Positions 15,969 through 25,171 of a DNA stretch of 64,000 nt are shown in pieces; position 1 is the first letter of the stretch; each line of letters opens with the position of its first letter. Both the position numbers and the translations under genes were made by a program. The stretch comes from Pseudomonas sp. Irchel 3E13 (GTDB lineage: Bacteria > Pseudomonadota > Gammaproteobacteria > Pseudomonadales > Pseudomonadaceae). The stretch lies in the NCBI RefSeq assembly GCF_900187455.1, contig NZ_FYDX01000017.1, positions 1-64,000 of the forward strand, in the 5' to 3' direction. The notes under the pieces were generated by a model that had not been told where the DNA came from, did not search any database, and saw nothing but the letters and a program-made list of their open reading frames with translations.

Positions 15969-17627
15969 ATGCTGACCCTGCTCAATCTATTGTCAGCCGT
16001 CGCCCTGCTGATCTGGGGCACACACATCGTCCGTACCGGCATCCTGCGGGTCTATGGTTCAAACCTGCGCCGGGTAATCAGCCAGAACATGTCACGCCGG
16101 CCACTGGCGTTCATCGCCGGCATTCTGGTCACCGCCATGGTGCAAAGCAGCAACGCCACGGCGATGCTGGTCACTTCGTTCGTCGGCCAGGGCCTGATGG
16201 CGCTGACCCCGGCCCTGGCGATCATGCTCGGCGCCGACGTCGGTACCGCGCTGATGGCGCGGGTGCTGACGCTCGACTTGTCATGGCTGTCGCCGCTGCT
16301 GATCTTCCTCGGGGTGATTTTCTTCCTGTCACGCAAGCAGACCCGCGCCGGTCAGCTCGGACGCGTGGGCATCGGCCTTGGGCTGATCATCCTGGCGCTG
16401 CAATTGATCGTCGAGGCGGCGACGCCCATCACCACCGCGCAAGGAGTGAAAGTCCTGTTCGCCTCGCTGACCGGCGACATCCTCCTCGATGCCCTGATTG
16501 GCGCGATGTTCGCCATGATTTCCTACTCCAGCCTCGCCGCCGTGCTGCTGACCGCCACCCTGGCCGGCGCCGGGGTGATCGGCCTGCCGGTCGCCATCGG
16601 CCTGGTCATCGGTGCCAACATCGGCAGCGGCCTGCTGGCCTTTATCAGCACCAGCATGCGTAACAGCGCCGGGCGCCAGGTGGCGCTGGGCAGCCTGCTG
16701 TACAAGCTGATCGGCCTGCTGGTGACCATTCCGCTACTGACCCCGCTGGTCGCCTGGATGGACAGCCTGACGTTCAGCCCGGCCGAACTGGTGATCGGTT
16801 TCCACCTGCTCTACAACAGCCTGCGCTGCCTGACCCTGCTGCCCACGGTCAAGCTGATGGCCAGGGCCTGCAGCTGGCTGCTGCCCGAACGCCCGGAAAC
16901 CAACGGCCACACCACCCCGCGCCACCTCGACCCGACCGCCCTCGCCACACCGAGCCTGGCCCTGGCCAATGCCGTGCGCGAAACCCTGCGCCTGGGCGAT
17001 CTGGTGGACACCATGCTCGAAGCCATGAACAGCGTGCTGCGCGGCACCCAGACCGCCGTGACCCAGGAAATCCGCGTCCTGCATGACGATGTCGAGTCGC
17101 TGTACAACGCCATCAAGCTGTACCTGGCGCAAATGCCGCGGGAAGACCTCGGCGAACAGGACAGCCAGCGCTGGGCCGAGATCATCGAGCTGGCGATCAA
17201 CCTGAAGATGGCCAGCGACCTGATCGAACGCATGCTGCGCAAGATCCAGCAGCAAAAGACCTCGCAGCGCCGCGAGTTCTCCGAAGTGGGCCTGGAAGAA
17301 CTGACCGGCTTGCAGGGCCAGTTGCTGGCCAACCTGCGCCTGGGGCTGTCGGTGTTCCTCAGTGCCGACCCGGAGAGCGCCCGCCAGCTACTGCGGGAAA
17401 AACGCCGCTTCCGCGCCCAGGAGCGGCGCCTGGCTCACGCCCACGTCAGCCGCCTGCAACGCAAGGTGGTGCAGAGTATCGAGACCAGCTCGCTGCACCT
17501 GGAACTGATCGCCGACATGAAACGACTGAACTCATTGTTCTGCAGCAGTGCCTATGTGGTACTGGGTGGACACGACACCGGCGGCTTGCTGATCGACGCC
17601 GTGCCGGACGAGATTCACTCGCCGTGA
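15969..17627 (+). CDS. Na+/Pi-cotransporter II-related protein with C-terminal PhoU-like region
   Basis: 552 residues. The N-terminal half has repeated helices with the Na/Pi-cotransporter signature VQSSNATAMLVTSFVG and its second copy around ISYSSLAAVLLTATLAG. The C-terminal part (about 340-540) is helical and soluble, like the PhoU-type domain of YjbB/NptA relatives. It probably moves phosphate across the inner membrane; direction is uncertain. I start it at the ATG 15969 (MLTLLNLLS), where AGGGGG is upstream, and not at a GTG 90 bp earlier. Confidence 0.85.
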   Translation: MLTLLNLLSAVALLIWGTHIVRTGILRVYGSNLRRVISQNMSRRPLAFIAGILVTAMVQSSNATAMLVTSFVGQGLMALTPALAIMLGADVGTALMARVLTLDLSWLSPLLIFLGVIFFLSRKQTRAGQLGRVGIGLGLIILALQLIVEAATPITTAQGVKVLFASLTGDILLDALIGAMFAMISYSSLAAVLLTATLAGAGVIGLPVAIGLVIGANIGSGLLAFISTSMRNSAGRQVALGSLLYKLIGLLVTIPLLTPLVAWMDSLTFSPAELVIGFHLLYNSLRCLTLLPTVKLMARACSWLLPERPETNGHTTPRHLDPTALATPSLALANAVRETLRLGDLVDTMLEAMNSVLRGTQTAVTQEIRVLHDDVESLYNAIKLYLAQMPREDLGEQDSQRWAEIIELAINLKMASDLIERMLRKIQQQKTSQRREFSEVGLEELTGLQGQLLANLRLGLSVFLSADPESARQLLREKRRFRAQERRLAHAHVSRLQRKVVQSIETSSLHLELIADMKRLNSLFCSSAYVVLGGHDTGGLLIDAVPDEIHSP

Positions 17628-17664
17628 CCCTTTACTGCGTCGACACTCTGCAAGGAAGCCCTGC

Positions 17665-19044
17665 ATGCGTTGCCTGATGTTCGTTTGCCTGTTGCTGGGC
17701 GCCATGCCCGGCTTTGCCCTGGACCGCACGCAAGTCGAGGGCTATCTGCTGCCCAATGGCCTGCAAGTGCTGCTCAAACCGGGCTACGAACGGGACCATG
17801 TGTCGATCCGCCTGGTGGTCGGTATCGGTTTCGATGACTTTCCCTGCGACCGGCAAGAACTGCCGCACCTGCTCGAACACTTGCTGTTCAGCGGCATTGA
17901 CGACAGCGGCGAAGGCGGCCTGGAACAACGCATTCAGGCCCTCGGCGGGGAATGGAACGCCTACACCAGCAGCGCCGATACCACCTTCGTCATCGAAGCG
18001 CCGGCCCGCAACCAACGCAAAGTGCTCGACCTGCTGCTCGCCTTGCTGCAGCAGACCCAGTTCGATGACGACGCGCTGGCGCAGTCCAAGCGCATCATCG
18101 AGCGCGAAGACGGTGGCCACTATTCCCACCTGCAACGCTGGCTCGACCGCCAGGCCATCGGTCACCGCGCCAGCGACCAGTTGGCGGTGGAGCTTGGCCT
18201 GAAATGCGCCGAGCGCTCCGATCTGGACGACATGACCCTGGAACAGGTCGACGAGATCCGCCAGCGCTGGTACGCGGCCAACAACATGACCTTGATCATC
18301 GTCGGCGGCCTCGACCGTCTGCTGCCGGCTTATCTGGAGCGCTCCTGGGCTGAGCTGGAGCCCGTGGAACCAGCCGAGCGGCGGGCGCTGGATGGCGTCA
18401 GCCGGCAGGCCGAGGAAAACCGCACGCTGGTGCGCGGCCTGCTGGGCAACGGCGCGCGGCTGAGTTGGTTGTTCCTGGAGCCGGTGCTGGACAACGAGCA
18501 CGACCAGACCCTCGATCTGGTCCAGCGCTACCTGGACTGGGCGCTGTACAGCGAACTGCGCCTCAAGCACGGCCTGTCCTACGGACCGTGGAGCCAGCGT
18601 GAAACCTTTGGCGACAGCGGCATGCTCAGCTTGAATGCCGACCTGGAGCGCGATCAGGTCGAAGAAGCGGAAGAGGTGATGCAGGACCTGATCAGGCGCC
18701 TGCGTGACGAGGGCCTCGACCCGTCTACCTTCGAACGGATCAAGGCGGCGGCCATCGACCGCGAATCCTGGACCACCCAGGGCAACAGCGCGTTGGCGGA
18801 CTATTACTGGGGCGCTTTGAACACCTATGCCGATGGGCATTTCGTCGACCCGAAACAGCGCCTGCGCGGGGTGAGCCTGGAAGAGGCGAACCAGGCGATG
18901 CGGGAATTGTTCAAGACCACCGGGTATGTGCGGGTGGAGAAGCCGTTGCTGGGGTATGACGAACTGTTCTGGTGGGGCGTGTTGGGGTTGGTTGTGGTGG
19001 TGGGTGGCGGGGTTGCCTGGTATCGGCGCAGGTCCGCTGGATAG
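17665..19044 (+). CDS. M16-family zinc peptidase, secreted and C-terminally membrane-anchored
   Basis: 459 residues. A signal peptide (MRCLMFVCLLLGAMPGFA) is followed by an M16 (pitrilysin/processing-peptidase) domain with the inverted zinc motif HLLEH at residues 68-72. A hydrophobic helix (LFWWGVLGLVVVVGGGVAWY) followed by RRR sits at the extreme C-terminus and would anchor the protein to the inner membrane with its catalytic domain in the periplasm. The active-site motif is intact, so it should be catalytic. No partner M16 gene lies beside it. Substrate is unknown. Confidence 0.85.
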   Translation: MRCLMFVCLLLGAMPGFALDRTQVEGYLLPNGLQVLLKPGYERDHVSIRLVVGIGFDDFPCDRQELPHLLEHLLFSGIDDSGEGGLEQRIQALGGEWNAYTSSADTTFVIEAPARNQRKVLDLLLALLQQTQFDDDALAQSKRIIEREDGGHYSHLQRWLDRQAIGHRASDQLAVELGLKCAERSDLDDMTLEQVDEIRQRWYAANNMTLIIVGGLDRLLPAYLERSWAELEPVEPAERRALDGVSRQAEENRTLVRGLLGNGARLSWLFLEPVLDNEHDQTLDLVQRYLDWALYSELRLKHGLSYGPWSQRETFGDSGMLSLNADLERDQVEEAEEVMQDLIRRLRDEGLDPSTFERIKAAAIDRESWTTQGNSALADYYWGALNTYADGHFVDPKQRLRGVSLEEANQAMRELFKTTGYVRVEKPLLGYDELFWWGVLGLVVVVGGGVAWYRRRSAG

Positions 19045-19053
19045 GCGGGCATC

Positions 19054-19077
19054 CATCGCGAGCAAGCTCGCTCCTAC
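19054..19077. repeat. Single REP element
   Basis: CATCGCGAGCAAGCTCGCTC and following CTAC lie just after the M16 gene stop. Only one REP unit is present, without an inverted partner. Confidence 0.85.
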
Positions 19078-19168
19078 GCGCGTCTTTGTATGCCGCTCTG
19101 CCGCCCCAAAATCGACCAAACCGGAGTATTCTTGTAACCGTTTCTTACAGCCCTCTGCGAATGTCCCC

Positions 19169-20191
19169 ATGCCTATCTACGTCCAGCGCCTCATCGAACT
19201 GATCAAGCGCTATCCCGGGGTCATCGCACTCGGTGGTTTCCTCTCCGGTATCGGCAGCTTCATCCTGGTCGATCGCCAGGAAAGCCTAGCCAGTTGGGTC
19301 GCGATCCTGATGCTGGTGAGCTGGGTCTGGCTGATGCTGGAAAACAGCTTCACCCAGTTGTTCGCCCGCCTGTTCAAGCGCGAAATCCCGCAACCGCTGC
19401 TGCGCTACGCGACGCAGATGATCCACCAGGAAAGCCTGTTCTTCGTCCTGCCGTTCTTCTTCGTCACCACCACCTGGAACAGCGGCCAACTGATCTTCAC
19501 CGGTCTGCTGGGCGCCGCCGGGCTGGTGTCGATCATCGACCCGCTCTACTACCGCTGGGTCGCGCCCCGGCGCTGGCTGTTCCTCGCCCTGCACACCCTG
19601 ACGCTGTTCGCCGCGATGCTCACGGCGCTGCCGATCATCCTCCACCTGACCACCGCCGAGAGCTTCAAGCTCGCGCTGGGGGTGTCGATGTTGCTGTCCT
19701 TCCCGAGCCTGGCCAGCAGCTTCCCGATCAACAATGCGCGCCGGGCGATCGCGTTGGTGCTGGTGACCCTCTCGATCGGCGGTGCCGGCTGGTTGCTGCG
19801 TTCCTGGGTGCCGCCGGCGACCCTGTGGATGACCGAAGTGGCGATCAGCAGCCAACTGCAGAACCGCACCCCCGGCGACAGCCTCAAACAGGTCAGCGCC
19901 AGCCAGATCCGCAGCGCCGGACTTTACGCCTACACCGCGATCAAGGCCCCGCGCGGGCTGAACGAGCGCATCTATCACGTCTGGCAATTCAACGGCAAAG
20001 AGGTTGATCGCATCGCCCTCGACATCAATGGCGGGCGCAAGGAAGGCTACCGCGCCTGGACCCACAAACAGGTGTTCCCGGCCAACCCGGTGGGGCGCTG
20101 GCAGGTCCGGGTGCTGACCGAAGACGGCCAGGTGATCGGCGTGTTGCGCTTCCGCGTGGTTGATGATGGTCAAGCATCCGCCACACAGTGA
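19169..20191 (+). CDS. DUF5924/DUF2914 membrane protein
   Basis: 340 residues with about seven membrane helices in the first 220 residues, then a soluble C-terminal domain of the DUF2914 type (from about 250), recognisable by the IYHVWQFNGKEVDRI and GRWQVRVLTEDGQVIGV segments. Function is unknown; DUF2914 often sits on peptidase or sensor-like proteins. The ATG 19169 opens with an amphipathic N-terminus (MPIYVQRLIELIKRYPG). It is 90 bp upstream of the MCE transporter operon. Confidence 0.75.
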   Translation: MPIYVQRLIELIKRYPGVIALGGFLSGIGSFILVDRQESLASWVAILMLVSWVWLMLENSFTQLFARLFKREIPQPLLRYATQMIHQESLFFVLPFFFVTTTWNSGQLIFTGLLGAAGLVSIIDPLYYRWVAPRRWLFLALHTLTLFAAMLTALPIILHLTTAESFKLALGVSMLLSFPSLASSFPINNARRAIALVLVTLSIGGAGWLLRSWVPPATLWMTEVAISSQLQNRTPGDSLKQVSASQIRSAGLYAYTAIKAPRGLNERIYHVWQFNGKEVDRIALDINGGRKEGYRAWTHKQVFPANPVGRWQVRVLTEDGQVIGVLRFRVVDDGQASATQ

Positions 20192-20271
20192 CGCTATGCT
20201 CAGGGCTTTGTAGGAAAAGTGCCTGCGCGACGATCAGGCTGCGTTCAAGCGCCCATGGACCTCCGGAGCCT

Positions 20272-21414
20272 ATGACCCGTATTACCAGCCCCGCCAGCGC
20301 CATTCTCGACACGAGCCAAAGCCCGCCGCGCCTGCGGCTTAGCGGTGACTGGACGCTGGCCAACTACGCCAGCCTCAAGCAGAACACCGCGGCCCTCAGC
20401 GGCCAGTACGACAGCAACACCCCCGTGGACCTGGACCAACTCGGCAAGCTCGACACCGCCGGCGCCTCGCTGCTGGTGGAATTGCTCGGGCCCGAGCGCC
20501 TGGCGCAACTGGAAAGCGAAAGCCCGCTGCCGCCCGCCAGCCGCCACCTGCTGCACAGCGTGCAGGCTTCATTGACCGAGTTCTGCATCCCGCCGCGCGT
20601 TACCCAGCTTCCGGTAATGACCCAACTGATGGCGCGCATCGGCGCGGCGGTGGATACCCTCTGGCAGGACAGCCGCCAGCTACTCGGTTTCATCGGCCTG
20701 ATCATCACCACCCTGGCCCGGCGCGCACTGCAACCCAAACGCTGGCGCATCACCTCGGTGGTCGCCCATATCGAACAGACCGGCCTCGACGCCGCGCCCA
20801 TCGTCGCCCTGCTGACGTTCCTGGTGGGCGCGGTGGTGGCCTTCCTCGGCGCCACGGTGCTGGCCAGCTTCGGCGCCAGCATCTTCACCGTCGACCTGGT
20901 CGCCTTCTCCTTCCTGCGCGAATTCGGCGTGCTGCTGACCGCCATCCTCATGGCCGGCCGCACCGCCAGCGCCTTCACCGCGCAGATCGGCTCGATGAAG
21001 GCCAACGAGGAGGTCGACGCAATTCGCACCCTCGGCCTGGACCCGGTGGAGCTGCTGGTGATCCCGCGCGTGCTGGCGCTGCTCATCTCCCTGCCGCTGC
21101 TGACGTTCCTGGCGATGCTCTGCGGCATCGTTGGCGGTGGGGTGGTCTGCGCGCTGTCGCTGGACATCTCGCCGGCGATGTTCCTTTCGCTGCTGGAAGA
21201 CGACATCGGTGTGCAGCACTTCCTGGTGGGGATGGCCAAGGCGCCGTTCTTCGCCTTCCTGATCGCCGCGATCGGTTGCCTGGAAGGCTTCAAGGTCAGC
21301 GGCAGCGCCGAGTCTGTGGGCGCCCACACCACCTCGGCGGTGGTCCAGTCGATCTTCGTGGTGATCGTCCTCGACGCCGTGGCCGCGCTGTTCTTCATGG
21401 AGATGGGCTGGTGA
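20272..21414 (+). CDS. MlaE-type ABC permease with N-terminal STAS domain
   Basis: 380 residues. The first about 110 residues form a STAS-like domain (LGKLDTAGASLLVELLG), equivalent to MlaB but fused to the permease. The rest is an MlaE permease: TFLVGAVVAFLGATVLASFG and AGRTASAFTAQIGSMKANEE are the conserved regions. With the next three genes it forms an MCE-type lipid transporter across the envelope. CCGGAG precedes ATG 20272. The gene overlaps the ATPase gene by 4 bp. Confidence 0.9.
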   Translation: MTRITSPASAILDTSQSPPRLRLSGDWTLANYASLKQNTAALSGQYDSNTPVDLDQLGKLDTAGASLLVELLGPERLAQLESESPLPPASRHLLHSVQASLTEFCIPPRVTQLPVMTQLMARIGAAVDTLWQDSRQLLGFIGLIITTLARRALQPKRWRITSVVAHIEQTGLDAAPIVALLTFLVGAVVAFLGATVLASFGASIFTVDLVAFSFLREFGVLLTAILMAGRTASAFTAQIGSMKANEEVDAIRTLGLDPVELLVIPRVLALLISLPLLTFLAMLCGIVGGGVVCALSLDISPAMFLSLLEDDIGVQHFLVGMAKAPFFAFLIAAIGCLEGFKVSGSAESVGAHTTSAVVQSIFVVIVLDAVAALFFMEMGW

Positions 21415-22208
21415 GCCGGCCCGACGCCCGCGAGGCGGTGATCGAAGTCCGTGGCCTGTGCAACCGCTTTGGCAGCCAGAGCGTGCACGAGCAACTCGAC
21501 CTGGACCTGTACCGCGGTGAAATCCTCTCGGTGGTCGGCGGCTCCGGCAGCGGCAAGTCGGTGCTGCTGCGCAGCATCATCGGCTTGCGCCGGCCCAACG
21601 AAGGCACGGTGCGGGTGTTCGGCCAGGACTTGTCCAACGCCAACGCGAACGAGCGCTCGCTGATCGAACGGCGCTTCGGCGTGCTGTTCCAGAAGGGCGC
21701 GCTGTTCTCCTCGCTGACCATCACCGAAAACGTCGCCCTGCCGCTGATCGAACACGCCGGCCTGAGCCGCGACGACGCCGAGCACCTGGCCGGGGTCAAG
21801 CTGGCCCTGGCCGGCCTGCCGCAATCGGCGGCGGACAAGTTTCCCGCCTCGCTGTCCGGCGGCATGATCAAACGCGCCGCTCTGGCTCGCGCGCTGGCGC
21901 TGGACCCGGACATCCTGTTCCTCGACGAACCCACCGCCGGCCTCGACCCCATCGGCGCGGCGGCCTTCGACCAATTGATCCTGACCCTGCGCGATGCCCT
22001 CGGCCTGAGCGTGTTTCTCATCACCCACGACCTGGACACGCTCTACACCATCAGCGACCGGGTCGCGGTACTGGCACAGAAGAAGGTGCTGGTGGCCGCG
22101 CCCATCGACGAAGTGGCCCAGACTGACGACCCGTGGATCCACGAGTATTTCCATGGCCCGCGTGGCCGGGCGGCGTATCAGGCCGCCACAGCGCTGAAGG
22201 AGAAATGA
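21411..22208 (+). CDS. MlaF-type ABC transporter ATPase
   Basis: 265 residues with Walker A GGSGSGKSV, signature LSGGM and Walker B ILFLDEPTAGLDP, followed by the switch histidine in FLITHDLDTL. LSGGM in place of LSGGQ is usual for MlaF-like proteins. The start is a GTG (VSRPDAREAV) inside the stop of the permease gene (GTGA), so the two are translationally coupled. It powers the MCE lipid transporter. Confidence 0.92.
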   Translation: MSRPDAREAVIEVRGLCNRFGSQSVHEQLDLDLYRGEILSVVGGSGSGKSVLLRSIIGLRRPNEGTVRVFGQDLSNANANERSLIERRFGVLFQKGALFSSLTITENVALPLIEHAGLSRDDAEHLAGVKLALAGLPQSAADKFPASLSGGMIKRAALARALALDPDILFLDEPTAGLDPIGAAAFDQLILTLRDALGLSVFLITHDLDTLYTISDRVAVLAQKKVLVAAPIDEVAQTDDPWIHEYFHGPRGRAAYQAATALKEK

Positions 22209-22209
22209 A

Positions 22210-23148
22210 ATGGAAACCCGCGCGCACCATGTGCTGATCGGTATGGTCACCGTCCTGGTGGTGGCCGGCGCCATGCTGTTCGGCCTGTGGCTGGCCAAGT
22301 CCAGCGTCGACAGCACCTTCAAGGACTACGAGGTGGTGTTCAACGAGCCGGTCACCGGCCTGTCCAAGGGCAGCGCCGTGCAATACAGCGGGATCAAGGT
22401 GGGCGATGTCACCAGCCTGCACCTGGACCCCGCCGATCCGCGCCGGGTACTGGCGCGCATCCGCCTGAACGCCGAAACCCCGGTGAAACAGGACACCCAG
22501 GCCAAGCTGACCCTGACCGGTGTCACCGGCACCTCGCTGATCCAGCTCAGCGGTGGTACTCCGGAAAGTCCGCCGCTGGTGGGCAAGGGCAGCAAACTGC
22601 CGGTGATTATCGCCTCGCCGTCGCCGATCGCCCGCCTGCTGACCAACAGCAGCGACCTGGTGACCAACATCAACCTGCTGCTGCACAACGCCAACCGCCT
22701 GTTCTCCGAAGAAAACGCCACGCGCCTGGGCTCGACCCTGGAACACCTGGAGCAAACCACCGGCGCCATCGCCGCGCAGCGCGAGGACATCAGCCATGCC
22801 ATCCGCGAACTGGCGACCATCGGCCAGCAGGCCGGCGCCACGCTGGAGCAAACCAGCGAGCTGATGCGCAACGCCAACAAGCTGCTTGGCAGCCAGGGCC
22901 CGCAGATCGTCAACAGCGCCGACCAGGCGATGCGTTCGCTGGCGCAGAGCACCGCGACGCTCAATGCGCTGCTGGAAAGCAATCGCGACGCCATCGACAG
23001 CGGTGCCCAAGGCTTCCGCGAGCTGTCGCCGGCGATCCGCGAACTGCGTGACACCCTCAACTCGCTCAAGGGGATTTCCCGTCGCCTTGAAGCCAACCCC
23101 AGCGGCTACCTGCTCGGCCGTGATCAAAACAAGGAGTTCGAGCCATGA
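22210..23148 (+). CDS. MlaD/MCE-domain substrate-binding protein
   Basis: 312 residues with one N-terminal membrane helix (ITable hydrophobic run after METRAHHVL, residues about 8-28) and one MCE domain (about 35-125, with GLSKGSAVQYSGIKVG). A long helical region with regular Leu spacing follows (about 150-290). The single MCE domain is MlaD-like, and the extended helix could form a needle as in YebT/PqiB relatives. AAGGAG overlaps the end of the ATPase gene. Confidence 0.9.
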   Translation: METRAHHVLIGMVTVLVVAGAMLFGLWLAKSSVDSTFKDYEVVFNEPVTGLSKGSAVQYSGIKVGDVTSLHLDPADPRRVLARIRLNAETPVKQDTQAKLTLTGVTGTSLIQLSGGTPESPPLVGKGSKLPVIIASPSPIARLLTNSSDLVTNINLLLHNANRLFSEENATRLGSTLEHLEQTTGAIAAQREDISHAIRELATIGQQAGATLEQTSELMRNANKLLGSQGPQIVNSADQAMRSLAQSTATLNALLESNRDAIDSGAQGFRELSPAIRELRDTLNSLKGISRRLEANPSGYLLGRDQNKEFEP

Positions 23149-23765
23149 GCCTCGCCAGCCGCCTGACCCTGGCCCTGCTGATCAGCCTGAGCAGCGCCTG
23201 CTCGATCCTGCCCCAGGCCGAGAACGCCGAGGTTTATCGCCTGCCGGCGGCGGTGGCCGCGTCGTCGACCAGCGCGCCGGTGAGCTGGTCGTTGCGGGTG
23301 AACAAGCCGCTGGCCAGCGACATCTTCAATGTCCCGCGCATCGCCGTGGTGCCGCAGGGCGACCAGATCAGCAGCTATAAGGGCGCGCGCTGGACCGACC
23401 CGGCCCCGACCCTGCTGCGCAATCGCATCCTCGATGCCTTCCAGCGCGATGGCCGGGTGCCGCGTTTGAGCGCCGACGACAGCAACCTGCAAGCCGACTA
23501 CGAGCTGGTCGGCGAGCTACAGGCATTCCAGAGTGAATACAGCGCCCAGGGCATCAGCGTGGTGATCCGCCTGGATGCGCGGCTGGTGGAGGGGCGCACC
23601 CAGCGCATCCTCGCCAGCCGTCATTTCGAAGTCCGCCAGCCACAGGCCGACAAGGAAATCCCGGCGGTGGTCAGTGGCCTGGGCCAGGTCACTGACCGGT
23701 TGATGGCGCAGTTGCTCGACTGGACCGTAGCCGAGGGCAACCGCTATCAGGCGAAGAACCAGTAG
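23145..23765 (+). CDS. ABC-type transport auxiliary lipoprotein (PqiC/DUF330-like)
   Basis: 206 residues with a lipoprotein signal peptide and lipobox SSAC (cysteine at about residue 20). The body resembles the PqiC/YmbA family of outer-membrane lipoproteins that work with MCE proteins (VYRLPAAVAAS and WTDPAPTLLRNRILDAF). It overlaps the MCE gene by ATGA and completes the four-gene operon. Its 3' end overlaps the convergent SpmA/B-type gene by 19 bp. Confidence 0.85.
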   Translation: MSLASRLTLALLISLSSACSILPQAENAEVYRLPAAVAASSTSAPVSWSLRVNKPLASDIFNVPRIAVVPQGDQISSYKGARWTDPAPTLLRNRILDAFQRDGRVPRLSADDSNLQADYELVGELQAFQSEYSAQGISVVIRLDARLVEGRTQRILASRHFEVRQPQADKEIPAVVSGLGQVTDRLMAQLLDWTVAEGNRYQAKNQ

Positions 23766-24976
23766 CAGACCGCAATGGCCGACAGCACGCCGGCCAGTTC
23801 AGCCAACAGCGCACAGCCCACCGCGTGGCGGGTGCGCTGGATACCGACGGCGCCGAAGTACACCGCCAGCACGTAGAAGGTGGTTTCGGTGCTGCCCTGC
23901 ACCGTTGCCGCTACCAGCGCCGGGAAGCTGTCCACGCCGTGGGTCTGCATGGTTTCGATGAGCATGGCCCGCGCCGCGCTGCCGGAGAACGGTTTGACCA
24001 GTGCGGTGGGCAGGGCATCGACGAAACGGGTGTCCCAGCCCAGCCATTCGACCGTATGGCGAATCCCGTCCAGACCAAATTCCAGCGCGCCGGACGCCCG
24101 TAGCACGCCAACCGCGCACAGCATCGCCACCAGATACGGCAGGAGGTTCTTGGCGACGTCGAAGCCTTCTTTCGCGCCTTCGACGAAGGTTTCGTACACC
24201 TTCACCTTCTTCAGCGCGCCAACCAGCAGGAACAGCATGATCAGGCCGAACAGGGTCAGGTTGCCGAGGATCGACGACAGGTTGGCCAGCGCGGTGGCGG
24301 ACAGCCCGGCCAGCAGTGCCATGAACGCGCCCAGCAGCAAGGCGCCGGGCACCAGATAGGCGAGCACCACCGGATCCCACAGGCGCAGGCGCTGCATCAC
24401 CGCCACCGAGAGCAGGCCGACCAGGGTCGAGCCGGTGGTGGCGATGAGGATCGGCAGGAACACCAGCGTCGGGTCCATCGCGCCTTGCTGGGCGCGGTAC
24501 ATGAAGATGGTCACCGGCAACAGGGTCAGCGACGAGGCGTTGAGCACCAGGAACAGGATCTGCGCGTTACTGGCGGTGGTCGGGCTGGGGTTCAGCTCCT
24601 GCAGGGCGCGCATGGCCTTGAGGCCGATGGGCGTGGCGGCGTTGTCCAGGCCCAGGCCGTTGGCGGCGAAGTTGAGCGTGATCAGGCCCAACGCCGGATG
24701 GCCGGGCGGGACTTCCGGCATGAGCCGGCGGAACAGCGGGCCAAGCACCTTGGCCAGCCACTCGACGATCCCGGCTTGCTCGGCGATCTTCAGAAAGCCC
24801 AGCCAAAGGGTGAGGGTGCCGAACAGCAGGACCATGACCTCGACCGACAGCTTGGCCATGGCGAAAATGCTTTCGACCATCGCCGCGAAGACCCCGGCGT
24901 TGCCGCCCACCAGCCATTGCACCAGGGCCGAAATGGCCGCCACCACGAAAAAACCAAGCCAAAGGCCGTTGAGCAT
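23747..24976 (-). CDS. Fused SpmA/SpmB-type (nucleoside recognition domain) membrane protein
   Basis: 409 residues and about ten membrane helices. The two halves each carry a Gate/nucleoside-recognition domain: first half with GLITLNFAANGLGLDNAATP (SpmA-like), second half with FSGSAARAMLIETM and STETTFYVLAVYFGAVG (SpmB-like). In Bacillus these are two spore-maturation proteins; in non-sporulating proteobacteria the fusion is common and its role is unknown. GGGGGAG precedes the ATG. Confidence 0.85.
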   Translation of the reverse strand: MLNGLWLGFFVVAAISALVQWLVGGNAGVFAAMVESIFAMAKLSVEVMVLLFGTLTLWLGFLKIAEQAGIVEWLAKVLGPLFRRLMPEVPPGHPALGLITLNFAANGLGLDNAATPIGLKAMRALQELNPSPTTASNAQILFLVLNASSLTLLPVTIFMYRAQQGAMDPTLVFLPILIATTGSTLVGLLSVAVMQRLRLWDPVVLAYLVPGALLLGAFMALLAGLSATALANLSSILGNLTLFGLIMLFLLVGALKKVKVYETFVEGAKEGFDVAKNLLPYLVAMLCAVGVLRASGALEFGLDGIRHTVEWLGWDTRFVDALPTALVKPFSGSAARAMLIETMQTHGVDSFPALVAATVQGSTETTFYVLAVYFGAVGIQRTRHAVGCALLAELAGVLSAIAVCYWFFA

Positions 24977-25049
24977 CCGTTAACTCCCCCAAAGATGGGC
25001 TGAATGATAGCGGCCGGCAGAACCAGTGTCCTCTGTTGCGACCCCTTCA

Positions 25050-25109
25050 GGGCCTTATCGCGAGCAAGCTCGCTCCTACCGATACGCTGCCTCGCGATAA
25101 GGCCCCTAC
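25050..25109. repeat. REP doublet, second arm degenerate
   Basis: GCCTTATCGCGAGCAAGCTC and CGCTCCTAC are followed after about 15 bp by CTCGCGATAAGGCCCC. The outer GGCCTTATCGCGAG arms pair, while the inner GCTCGC half is missing on the right. Confidence 0.8.
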
Positions 25110-25124
25110 AAACTCACAGAAAAC

Positions 25125-25150
25125 AAAAAGCCCCGACGAATCGGGGCTTT
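25125..25150 (-). terminator. Intrinsic terminator after gltP
   Basis: On the minus strand AAAGCCCCGA-N4-TCGGGGCTTT runs into TTG with five consecutive T, 22 bp after the gltP stop. Confidence 0.85.
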
Positions 25151-25171
25151 CTCATTCAGCAAGACAACGAC

